Assembly: GCA_027625915.1 (NCBI GenBank)
Contig: JANTQA010000008.1
Span: forward strand, 13,331,001-13,395,000
Source of the DNA: Anaeramoeba flamelloides
Taxonomy: Eukaryota > Metamonada > Anaeramoebidae
Length of the DNA stretch: 64,000 nt
Reading direction: 5' to 3'
Below are positions 49,240 to 60,300 of the stretch, one piece after another. The notes beneath the pieces are model-generated. The model saw only the letters and a program-made list of their open reading frames with translations. It was not told the DNA's origin and did no database searches. Made by a program: the position numbers and the translations under genes. Every line of letters starts with the position of its first letter. Positions within the stretch are counted from its first letter, which is position 1.

Positions 49240-49553
49240 CCTATTTCATTTGATCTATAGTTGTTCAAATATTTAGATCTCTTTATTAAAACAAGAAATT
49301 ATTGAAAATATTGATCATTTTTTATGGGTCTATCCTTCCGATGAAAAAGATAGATTAATATTTCATAACAAATTAAAAAAAAAAAAAAAATCTTAATGAA
49401 TTAATTTAAAACAAACAGTTTGAAACTATTTTCATTAAATAATAATTGTGAAATCTATGATTTTACGCTTAAATTTCTTTTTGGGAATTTAAGTAAAAGG
49501 GTATCCAGAGTGTAATTTACACTTCTTCAACAATAAAAAAAAAAAAAAAAAAA
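49240..49553 (+). mobile_element. Non-LTR retrotransposon (LINE) 3' end, copy 2
   Basis: Decayed relative of 55340-56525: ENIDHFLW.., EKDRLIFHNKLK, then a 3' UTR sharing GAAATCTATGATTT and GAGTGTAATTTACACTTCTT with that copy, and a poly-A tail of about 20. Stops interrupt the frame. Confidence 0.75.
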
Positions 49554-49840
49554 ACTATATTTCTAGAAATTGATATAATTACAAAAAACATTTCCTACCA
49601 AATTCAATTAAAAATTTGATAATTGTCTTAAAAAAATCAAGAAAATTACCCCAAAAAAATGTATTTTGAACTTAAATATACTATTCATTAGTTCATTAGA
49701 TTTGTATTTGGGACAAGATAAAAAAATGATTTTTATTGAGACATGCAGGGTTTAAGGGATTAGCCTTAACAATATATTTCATCTATAATAAAAGTATGTT
49801 GTAATTCGGCAGGAATGATATTTGTACCCTAATGTTTAAA

Positions 49841-50877
49841 TAAACTCAATTCCAAAAAATGGGACACACACAAAAAAATTACATTAATAAAAATATACTC
49901 CAAAATACATGATATTTGAACATTAAAATAATAAAAGACCCAAAAATATTTAATTAATATTATTTATATATTTTATAGTAAATTTAAAATTCATTTCAAA
50001 AAATAAAAAATAAAAAATAAAAAAAAGTGTGCCCCTATTTTTGGAACATGGTTACCAAAGAATCCATTTTTATTGAAAGAAAAATTAATAAAAACTATTA
50101 ATAGATTCAGCTTGTCTTTTGATAACTAAATCTATCCTTTTAAATATAGAGTTTACTAATTATCTTAGGTTTCCCAACTCAAAGTATTTCATACATTAGT
50201 GAAAATTTTAAAAATTCTTCTTCGTTTTTTGGTTACAATTTTTCAGTTTAGTATCCATAAATTCCCAATTTGATTTAAATCTTGTGGAATTGGGGGTCAA
50301 GGGTCCAGAACATTACATCTCCGATTTAAGTAAGTTTGAGTTTTTTTTTTGAGGTATGTGAACAAGCTCCATCCTTTTGGAAAATCCATTTCAACTCACT
50401 ATATTCTGAATTAGCGAGTTGAATTTCCTTTGATTTTTTTGATAATATCATTAATAATACATTCAGTATTCACACTTCCATTAATAATAATAAGGTCTGT
50501 TTATAGGCCATGTGTCCTAGCACACCATATCATGATTTTTTTTTAAAAAAAATTTTTCTCGATAAAAAAAGAATCTTTTTTCTTTTTGAGAGAAAAAAAA
50601 AAATTTTTTTTTTGATCAGAATGAAAACTTTTAAATTTCATTTTAAAGTGATTTTGAGATTTTCGAAAAGTTTTGAAAAAAAATAATACAAAAAAAATCA
50701 AAAAAATTATTGAAAATCAAAAATCAAAAAATAATGAAAAAAAATGATAAATAATTAACTTTAAAATTATTTACATTGATTGTTAATATCTAATGTTTCT
50801 ATTTAAGAGTCAAATATCACTTTTCTTGGAATTAAATTGATTTTGAAGGTGTGCCCCAATTTTTGGAATTGAGTTTA
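49841..50877 (-). mobile_element. Tc1/mariner transposon with decayed transposase
   Basis: Inverted ends TAAACTCAATTCCAAAAAAT-GGGACACAC and GTGTGCCCCAATTTTTGGAA-TTGAGTTTA. Between them the minus strand retains the Tc1 catalytic region. An extra end-like sequence at about 50027-50053 (GTGTGCCCCTATTTTTGGAAC) suggests a further rearrangement or smaller internal element. Inserted into A5. Confidence 0.88.
50221..50545 (-). pseudogene. Tc1/mariner DDE transposase fragment
   Basis: Minus-strand translation across frames shows IMIWCARTHG (family: MVWGxxSxxG), IIINGSVNTECIINDIIKKI (family: L.xIxGNVNAxxYIxxIL), ELKWIFQKDGACSHTS (the second catalytic Asp) and DLNQIGNLWILN (family: SPDLNPIENLW; the third acidic residue is replaced by Gly). 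Several stops and frame changes separate the blocks, so it is inactive. Confidence 0.85.
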
Positions 50878-51762
50878 GCTTGAAAAAATCAATTATAAAT
50901 AGTATTGAACAATAAATTATTACATTTTTTACTAATGATCACGATTAAAAATTTTTATATTGGGAATTTTTTTTTTAATTCCTTTTCCAAATCTAAAAAT
51001 AGTACTCAAAATAATAGTATTCCAATATTTACATAAATTCATATTTAGAACTTCCAAGAGTAACTATTTTTTGGAATTTTTTGAATTTCAAAAAATTTAC
51101 TCAATAATCATCAACACAAAACCCCAAAGACTGGTTAGTTTTGTTTCCTTTTTATTTGGATACTTATAACATCAATATATTTATACTATTCAAAAATAAT
51201 TTGACAAAAAAATTTATTGGTTAATTATTTAGTTTTTTCGTTAATTATTGAATTTCTTAAGGACTTGATCTTAATGTCGACACAAATTTAAGTGAAATAT
51301 TTTGTAACTTTGGATCCTGGAAATGATATTTCAACCTTTAAATTCGTAAAGAAAAGCAGATTTTTTTCTGAAATTCTTGGGTTTTTTACTAATACAAGGA
51401 TTAATTTTTAATTGATGAGATCAACAAATATTACTACTTGACTAATTGCTTTTTTAGAGACCTTTGAACCATGTAACACTAATATGGTCTAAACTCAATA
51501 ACAACATACTTTAATCTTAGACTTCTCCTTGGTAGACGCTAATCCCTTAAGCTCTTGAAAAACGTTTTTTGATGTCTTGTAATTTACAAAAATTTTTCCC
51601 CCTTTAAATTTCAAATACCATTAGCAATTATTACAAATTGTTAATACTCATAAGAGTTAAAAATGCAATACAAGAGTTTTTTTCTGATTAATTCACTCAA
51701 TTAAATAATAGAACCAAAAAAGCAATTTCTTTCTTTTCATTTTTTTTAACTTTGTTTTAATT

Positions 51763-52487
51763 ATGAATTCACCACTTGATTCAACAAACGAAGTTGAAAA
51801 AGAACTTGAACACGTCTGTGAACTCCTTCGTTTATTAATAATACACGTTGAAGACTTTTCTCAAGACAACCAAGAAACCTTATTTTTACAAATGTAACCA
51901 TCTATGCAAGCTTTTCGATTATTTCAAAAGATCTTATCATTACTTTTTTTTTTTAATTTTATTTTTTTAACAAGAAACAACTTAATCGGTAGTTATCAAC
52001 GACTAGTACAACTTGAAAGTAAAGCAAACCAAGTACTTCCGATTGAAATATTGGAGTAAGACGATCTTTTTTTCTTTTATGATTTCAATTCAAACCTTAA
52101 TGATTCATGTTTATTGGTTTTTTTTTTTTTTTTTAAACTTTTGTTTATCTCTCATTTTTCTTTCGATTCTTTTGAAAATTAAAAGAAAAATTGATTCTTT
52201 TTTAAATCCAGATTTATACACCAAAGAATGTTTGTCGATGTGTCTTGAAAAAAATGAAGAAATTAAACTTAAAACAAGCGCTTTCCAGGTAAAAATAATT
52301 CTTTTTTTAACGATCTCTAATTTTTTTTTTGTTCTTTTTCTCAAATCAAAACAAAATATTCTTTTGTAACAACACAATTTCTTTGTTTTAACTCAAATAG
52401 GAATTTCAAAAGAATTTTGAGTCAGAATTAGAAAATTCTTTCAGTGATCTCTTGAAAGAATATAAAGAAACCATTGAAAAAAAATAG
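51763..52487 (+). CDS. MED10: Mediator complex subunit 10
   Basis: MED10 belongs to the middle module of Mediator, the RNA polymerase II coactivator. Four exons: 51763-51893, 51975-52055, 52186-52288, 52401-52487, with donors GTAACC, GTAAGA and GTAAAA, AG acceptors, and introns of 81, 130 and 112 nt. The spliced product is 133 residues; human MED10 is 135. It follows the family throughout: an N-terminal helix with LLRLLIIHVEDFSQDNQ, then NNLIGSYQRLVQLESKANQV, LPIEILEKIDSFLNPDLYTK (human LEVFEYIDQGRNPQLYTKECL), ECLSMCLEKNEEIKLKTSAF and a final helix. Phases agree at all three junctions. The TTAA-flanked repeat A5 ends about 210 bp upstream. A CCAAAA-type repeat follows the stop. Confidence 0.95.
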
Positions 52488-52543
52488 ATCTTTCAATATT
52501 TTTCAATTAATTTCCAAATGATTATTACTTTTGTTTCTCGGAT

Positions 52544-52609
52544 AAACCAAAACCAAAACCAAAACAAAAACCAAAACCAAAACAAAAATAAAAACAAAAA
52601 CAAAAACCG
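52544..52609. repeat. CCAAAA/CAAAAA minisatellite after MED10
   Basis: A 66-bp tract of ACCAAA and ACAAAA units in the likely 3' UTR, 57 bp past the stop. Confidence 0.8.
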
Positions 52610-53578
52610 GTTTGTAGATCTTTAATATGATGAATTAGAAATTAATTTTTTAACTATAATGATTATTAAAAAGATTTATTTTGAGAAAAATTTTATTTCT
52701 CTTCATTTTTGAAAATAAAATTTTGACTTTTTTTGTTGCATCAAATGTACAACACCTCATAATTTTTTGATGAGATTTTATTTTTCTTTCTTGGGATTGG
52801 TATTAGAATTTATCTCTCTAATATTAACATTTTTTTTTTACCCTTCTCTATATTCTATTTTACAGCAAAGTTTTTATTATTTTTTTTATGAAATTTTGAA
52901 CCCCTTTTCCATTTCATTAAATAATTGAAAATTGAATTTGGTTTACTTCAACTTTCTATCGTTTGAAATTTTTATGAAATAGGTTTTAGACATCTACCAA
53001 ACCTAAATTAAAGTAAATTTTTCAAATGAAATGAAAAATTTTAAAATTATTTAATTAATTAATAAATAATATATATTAACAATTTTTTATCTCGAATTAT
53101 TTTTATTCGTATTTTTGAAGAAGAGTTAAGGTCTACGGTTACGGAAATGTGAGAAAAGACTATTTTTTGTGTATCAAATTGAAACAAATATATTTTTTCA
53201 AAGTAACCAATTAAGTAAAGATAATAAAAATATTTGATTAATAAAAAAACAAAAAAATTTTACAATTTATCAAAAATGGGTATTATAATTAAAAATTTTT
53301 GAGTCTTTTTCATTTTTTAGATTTGTTGAAATTGAAAAATAATAATCTTTTCTTTTTGGTTTCTTCTTAATTTTTGTAAATATTAATTAACCACAATATT
53401 CTCTTGAATTTTACAAAGAAGTAAAAAAAAAAATGTTGCTAAACTTTTTTTATTAATACTTTAAAAAAAAAATCGAAAAGAGTTTTTTATCTTCATTTTA
53501 ATGTACTTTAGAAATCAAAATGTAAAAATATTTAACAATCATAATTACAATTCTGTGTTTGAATTTTATTATGCCGAA
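52610..53578. other. AT-rich spacer
   Basis: Nothing recognised. Confidence 0.45.
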
Positions 53579-54108
53579 TAAACTAAATTTCAAAAATTTG
53601 GACTCAGTTTAAATAGTTGAAAGATTAACAATGATATACTTGACATTAAATGTGGAAATCAATTTTAATTTAACAAACTATTTAATTTTTTGTCTTTTCT
53701 GTTTTGTTTTTGTTTGCTTTATTTCCAGTTTAGTAATTCTGTTTCGTTAGATCAGGGATTTTTTTTCAATGATTGATTGAAGGTTATCTGCTGAGTTTGT
53801 TAAATAGAAAAATCATATACAATTAGCTGATGATATCTAATCATTTGTCGATCAATAAATGTTTATTAAATTTCAACAAAGATACCAACAGATTTTTTTG
53901 TTATTGTTGTTTGATCATTTTTGGAGACATTGATTTTTTTTTTTGTTTAATATTTTTTTTTTTTATTTGGATGAAAAATGATTAGTTATATAAACATTAA
54001 TACAAGTAACTTAAATGTAGTTTAATATTAAGTTTGAAAAATTCAATAAATTGAGTAATTTTTTTGTTATTGAATTTTGGGATTGTCAAAAATTTTGGAA
54101 TGGATTTA
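53579..54108 (-). mobile_element. Mariner-like MITE, family F
   Basis: A 530-bp reverse-orientation copy of the 21561-22097 element, ends TAAACTAAATTTCAAAAATT and ..AAAATTTTGGAATGGATTTA. Confidence 0.82.
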
Positions 54109-55339
54109 TTATTTATAATTTTTTTGATCTTTGAATCTCTATTTTTTCTTTTCCCAGAAAACTAAATCGAGTTTAAAATACTTCTAATGACTGTAATTAA
54201 AAGGTTCTTTTGACCACTCTTTGAATTAGGAGTCACAAATTTAGACACTTCAAAACTCTCTCTTTCACAGATTAAGAGCTCTTGGGCACATAACCCTTAC
54301 CAATAAATCCGGAATCTCTATTTTTTCTTAGATTTGAAATCTGGATTATTTTCTCTGAAATTTGTTAGAGTATAATTTGAAATATTTGCTGATATATTTA
54401 GTTTTATATCTCGTCTTGATTTTGAAATCAGGACAGTTTTATTTATAATGTGTAAGACCAGTAATTTGTATGTATTTATATTTTTTTTATTTATTTAGAT
54501 CTCTATTTGTTCTTGAGAGTTTGAAATTGGGATGATGTATTTCTAAATTTTTTTTTAACCAATCAAACTGTTTCATTTTGCTTTCAATCTTTTCCTTTAT
54601 TACTTTTTCCTCTTTTTTTGTAAACAGATAAATTTTTAGTGAAAATAATTTTTTGGTACAAAATAAAAAGTTAATCAAAAAAATCATAGAATTTTCAAAA
54701 AGGAATATTGAGATACCAATTTGAAAAATTGAAAGTAACTTATCCTAATTTAAAAAAACAAGAGATATATTTTTTTTTTTAGTATTTAAAAAATTTTTCA
54801 AAATTTCATTTTGACAAAGAACACTTTACGAACTGTAAAATAACTTTTTTATTCTATGGATGTTAACTAGTATATCAAAATTTCTGAATTGGTAATGAAA
54901 AAGAATAAGATTATAATGACCCTTTTCTCAATTACAGGATTTCTGGAAACCCACCTTTTGGAAATTTTTGAAAATTGAAATAAAAACATGCCGAAAATAA
55001 ATTATCAACAGAAAAACACCCACTCCTAATTTTTGATCAAAACTCAGTTAATCCATTATAATTTCATGAAAAAATTTGAAAACTGAGAAAATAATTTTAA
55101 AAAATTTTTTTTTGAGCAAAATCTAAAAGACCAAATTAAGTTTCAGTTCAACCAATTGAATCTCAGATTAACTCAAGATAACGACACACAATATAACCCT
55201 TTTATTTTATTTGTGTAACTGTGGAATCTGTTGTGTTTAGTATATTTCATGTCAACAAAAATACATTTCTTTGGATTAAAACTGGTAAAATTTCATTTAT
55301 AGTGTCTCCTAGTTTGTATCTTAGAGCTAAAAAATCAAT
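54109..55339. other. Spacer with weak ~180-bp periodicity
   Basis: ATCTCTATTTKTTCTT-like words recur at about 54134, 54312 and 54494, followed each time by loosely similar sequence. No gene recognised. Confidence 0.35.
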
Positions 55340-56525
55340 TTCTTTTTTTTTCTGAATGTTAATTTTGATCTAATTTGAAAAGACAATTTTTTATTTTTTC
55401 ATTCTTTAATCTACTGATTAAATCACTATTCAAAATAAAGATTCATTTGATATCTAATCATGGGTTAATAAAGGAAAAAGAAAATTATGATTCTTTATTG
55501 AAATTTCCAAACAAAAATTTTGAAATTAGCGATGTGTTGTGGAGTGTCGTTAAGTTCCGTCAAGTGCCTAGGTTTTCCAGAATTCAAAAGAATAGAGAAA
55601 AATCAAAGATTAACTCAATTCTTTTGAATTTTGGAAACCCTCAAGTGCCGAGGACTTTTTTTAAATTTTTGAAATGAAAAGAAAATTAAATTAATTTTCT
55701 TCTGATTTCTAAATTTTAAAATGTCCGTTTTCTTGAGGTTTTCTATTTCATTTATGAAGAGATCTAGGTTTTTTTGAGTTTTCTATTTATGTGGAAAATC
55801 AATATATTTTCGTTAGGTTTTTTTTTACTTTTAAAATAAACTGAAAATTTATTAAACTTTTCGGTTTATTTCAAAAAGTCAAAAAAATCTAGAACACTTT
55901 ATAAATAAAATAGAAAACCTCAAAAAAACCTAGAACTCTTCAAAAATGAAACAGAAAATCTCAAGAAAACTACCGTTAGGTTTTCCATAATTTATAAGAA
56001 TTGAGTTAAATCTTTGATTTTACTCTATTCTTTTGAATTCTGGAAAACCTAGGCACTTGACGGAACTTGATGACACTCCACAAAAATATTTCACAATATT
56101 GAAAAAAATCAAAACTATCTATTTAAAACTCAAAAATATTTAAGTTATCCCCCGAACTCAACAATTTTAGTTTTCAGAACATTCACTAACTGCTTAAATA
56201 GATATTATTATATAATCAATAAAAATTCAAATAAATTTTGTCCTTTATGTTTAAAGTATGAACAGAAGGTAATTATAAAAAATATTGATCATTTTTTATG
56301 GATATGCCCTTTCTATGAAAAAGATAGATTAATTTTTCACAATAAATTGAAACAAATAAATCTTAATGAAATAATTTTAAAATGCTATAGTTCAAATTAT
56401 TTTCATTAATTAATAATTATGAAATCTATGATTTCACCCGAAATTTCTGAAAGGAAATTTAAGTCTAAGGGCAACTAGAGTGTAATTTACACTTCTTGAA
56501 TAATACTAATAAAAAAAATATATAA
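55340..56525 (+). mobile_element. Non-LTR retrotransposon (LINE) 3' part, copy 1
   Basis: Plus-strand frame before and after an inserted foldback gives the end of a LINE polyprotein: STILVFRTFTNCLNRYYYII, KFCPLCLKYEQ and DHFLWICPFYEKDRLIFHNK, the CxxC..H..C zinc-knuckle typical of LINE C termini, then a stop near 56410 and a 3' UTR with the hairpin GAGTGTAATTTACACTTCTT. It is 5'-truncated. The superfamily clade cannot be decided from this piece. Confidence 0.8.
55537..56083. mobile_element. Family C foldback element inside the LINE
   Basis: A 547-bp element with almost identical arms of about 60 bp (TTGTGGAGTGTC.., CAAGTGCCTAGGTTTTCCAG, AATTCAAAAGAATAGAG) extending more loosely to about 100 bp, and further internal inverted blocks. 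Best copy of family C in the window. No coding content; target duplication not evident. Confidence 0.85.
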
Positions 56526-56532
56526 TTTTTAC

Positions 56533-57300
56533 TTAAAAGATTAGTGTGTACCAATCAGAAGTCTCAAATAAAATCATGTGATTATTTAATGTAAATCACA
56601 TCACAGTTTCATAGTACAATGTCTCTACAAAAATTCAATTAGTAAAAGATCCATAATTGTTGATCTAACACAAATACAGTAAAAAATGATCCTCGTAACA
56701 GATAAAAGCAACCGAACAATTTTATAAACAAAATTTAAATTTCAATATAAATTTAAAGGTTGAATAATCAATAATCAAATTTCAAAGCTACAAAATATCT
56801 TTTTTAAGTTTGTCGGCCGTATATATAGATTTTGTTCATAAAAAAATTCATTTTTTTTTTAAAAATTAAATAATTATCTCATAGATTATTATTACAAATT
56901 ATTTCTGAAATTTTAAATATATTGATTTTTTCAATTAGATTTATCAAAAGGAAACAAAAACTAAACAGTATTTGGTTTTTTATGTCAATGATTATTGAGT
57001 AAATCCTGAAATTAAAGAAATTGTAAAAATAGTTACTTTTGGAAGTTCCTAATATGAGTTTATTTAAATACTGGAATACTGTATTTTGGGTTTCAATTTT
57101 TAGTTTTGGAAAAGGAATTAAAAAAAAAAATTTTCAAAATTAAACTTTTTTAAAAGTGATCATTCGTAAAAAATGTAATAATTTATTATGCAATAAGATT
57201 TAAAATAGATTTTTTAGACCCATATACAACTAATATCATTTATACCCAATTACAGCATTCTTTAATTATCTCTGAATCTATCGTGAGACTAATCCCTTAA
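56533..57300 (-). mobile_element. Family A element (A6), full length
   Basis: A 768-bp reverse-orientation copy with TTAA at both ends (56533-56536, 57297-57300). It ends 92 bp before the USP start codon. Confidence 0.85.
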
Positions 57301-57392
57301 AATAAGAAATATTTTCATTTTTTTCAAATTTCCCACTTTCTGGTCTTTTAGATCAATTCTAAAGAAGAATTTGAGAAAATTCCACAAAGACT

Positions 57393-60300
57393 ATGAACAA
57401 AAAAACAAAACTCTGTAATCATGTCATCGAATTAGATTTAAAAAAATCCATTTCACTTTTACAAAAAGATCATTTTATTAAAAAATTAAAAAAACACAAG
57501 CTTCGTTGTAAAAAGTGTAAGTCAGCCCAAGAGTATTTATGGTTTTGTCTTAGTTGTGGTTTTCTTGGTTGTTCTCGATTAAAAAACAAACACTCTGAAT
57601 TACATTATGAAAAGAATCCTAAGCACAATTTGTTCATTTCACTTTCTTCAAGAGCGATTTGGTGCTATGAATGTAATATGGAAATTATCCAAAAAATCCC
57701 AAGAATTAATTCACAAGATCTCCAAGAGGCTATGATTGAAATTGAACCAGAGTCTGATCTTTCTGATAACAAAGATAAGGATAAGCATAAAGAAAAAGAC
57801 AAAGATAAAGATAAAGATAAAGAGAAAGAGAAAGAAAAAGATAGAGAAAAACAAAAGCCAAAACAAGATAAGGAAGACAATGAAGAATATTGGACAAAAG
57901 TTTTGGAAATGAATTATTTTCGTGAGATTCTCGCTTTGTCGAATCAAGTAATTGACGACGATAATAAATTATTAAATAATAAGGAAGGAAAAACAAAAAA
58001 CAAACCTTTAGGCTTGTATAATATTGGTAACACGTGTTATTTGAATTCGAGTTTACAAGCGCTCTCTCATATTAAACCAATTAACAACTATTTTAATTCA
58101 TGTCTCTTTGATTTTCGAGATCGAATAAAAAAAAATTCCATTGTTCATAGTTATTATCTCTTAATTAATCAAATGTTTTCAAAAAAAAAAAAGCCAAAAG
58201 CGATCAAACCTTCTGGATTTTATCGTGAAATTTGTAAAATTAACCCATATTTTGCTGGGTTTGGCCAACAAGATGCACAGGAATTATTACTATTTATTTT
58301 GGACTCCTTTCATGAATCTTTAAAAATAAAAAAAAATAATTCTTTTAAGAGACTAAAAAACCAAAATGAAAATGAAAAGGAAAAGGAAAAAAACGAGGAA
58401 GAACAAATAGAAAAGGAAAATAAAAAGGAAGAAGAAGAAGAAGAAGAAAATACATCCGAGAAAAAAGAAAAGGAAAAGGAAAAAAACAAAAATGAGAAAG
58501 GAAATTCAAAAAAGAATCAAAATTCATATCAGAGCTATATCACTGACATTTTACAAGGACGTTCTCTAACAACTGTTGTTTGTAAAAAATGTAAAACGAT
58601 TAGCAAAACGTATCAAAATTTTAATTTTTTAAGTCTTCCAATCCCAAACAAATCAAGAATTTTTCAGGAAAAGTACCCAAAAAAATTAAATGAAGAATTA
58701 ACTGTTGAAAGGGGTTTTTTTTCTCGTTTTTTTCATACTCTCGAAATTGTAATCCAAGACTGTTTACTTGAGTTTTGTAAACCAAGCAGTCTAACTGGTA
58801 AAAATAAATATTACTGTTATAAATGTAAAAAAACATTAGACGCTTCTGCGACAATTGAAATAAAGAAACTTCCCGAGGTTTTAATTTTACACTTAAAAAG
58901 ATTTAAATACTCTTCAAGATTTGGTTCGAAAATTTCAACAAAGGTAAGATTTCCAATAGAATCTTTGGATATGCAATATTTTATATCAAAAGATCAAAAA
59001 AACACAAAAAATGAAAAGGAAAAGGAAAATGGAAAGGAAAACGAAAATGAAAAGGAAAAGGAAAAGGAAAAGGAAAAAAGGAAGAAAAAGAAAATGGATC
59101 AAAAGAAAAATAGTAAGAAGAAGAAAAATCGTAAGAAAAAGGAAAATCATAATAATAAGAAAAATAATCGTGATAAGAAAAATGAAAAGAAAAAAACAAA
59201 AGAGAATCCGAAAAATCAGCCTATATTATATGATTTAGTTTCGTTAATTAAACACAGTGGCGGCCTTGGTGGTGGGCATTATATTGCTTGTGCTAAATCA
59301 ATTCAAGATGGGAAATGGTATAATTTTAATGATCATTATGTTTCTTCAATATCAGAATCGTCCGTAAGAAAAGAGCAAGCGTATGTACTTTTCTATCAAA
59401 AAAGATCAAGTAAACAACATTTAAAAAAAGTGAAATTTCTCAAAGAAAAATATAAGAAATATAGAGAAGAAATAAAAAACGAAAACGAAAAGCGGAAAGA
59501 AAAGGAAGAAAATCAAGAAGAAATTAATGAAAAAAACGAAAAAGAGAACGAAAATGGAAATGAAGAAACTGATGAGGAAAAAGATCAATGGAAAGAAAAG
59601 GAAGAGGAAGAGGAAGAGAATCAACAAGAAAATAAAGAAAGGGAAAAAATTGAAAACAAAAAAAAAGATGGAAAAAAAGAAAATCTTAATAATTTGGAGT
59701 CTGAACTTGAATCTGAATCTGAATCTGGAACTGGATCTAGATCTAGATCTAGATCTAGATCTAGACGCGAGTCTCAGTCTGGGTCTGATAATAAGTCTGA
59801 AACTGGAAAAAAATATGCAGTCAGCAAAATTTGGTGGAAAAAAATTTCGTTTACTTCTTCGCCTGGTAGGGTCAATAACCGACAAATGTTATGTGAACAT
59901 AAAAATTTTTGGGGAAATGAACGGGATATAAAAAAGTTTATTATTGTAGATTACGAAATATGGGATTATATACAAAAAGAATTTGATCCCAAAGCCATAC
60001 CTTTGACTTCATTCAAAAAATGTACAATATGCCAAAAAAAATTAAAATCTTTAAAAAAACGAATTCAAGACGAATTTGAAAAATCAAAGGTTGCAAAACC
60101 TTCCAAATTTCTTAAAGGGGATCCTCTTTATATAATTTCTGCAAGTTGGATCAATTATAAATGGAAAAGATTTATTTATCCTTCAAAAAAGGGATTCCCT
60201 TCCATACCACCAAAAATTAATAACTCGGTTCTTTTTGATACAAAAACAAAAAAACTACGAAAAAATTTACAAAAGGGAAAAGATTATTATTTTGTTTCAA

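Larger units (their letters stand above)
49752..51550 (+). mobile_element. Family A element (A5), split by a mariner insertion
   Basis: TTAAGGGATTAGCC at the left, GCTAATCCCTTAA at the right. Without the 1037-bp insert (49841-50877) it is about 762 bp, like the intact copies A6 and A7. The right end is about 210 bp upstream of MED10. Confidence 0.85.

Noticed and set aside
52013-52369. 118-codon plus ORF as an independent gene
   Set aside because: Runs through MED10 exons and introns in the wrong frame; the spliced MED10 model explains it.
59421-59885. Long antisense ORF opposite the USP gene
   Set aside because: Phe/Leu/Ser-rich mirror of Lys/Glu codons; a compositional shadow of the real gene, like the other antisense frames there.
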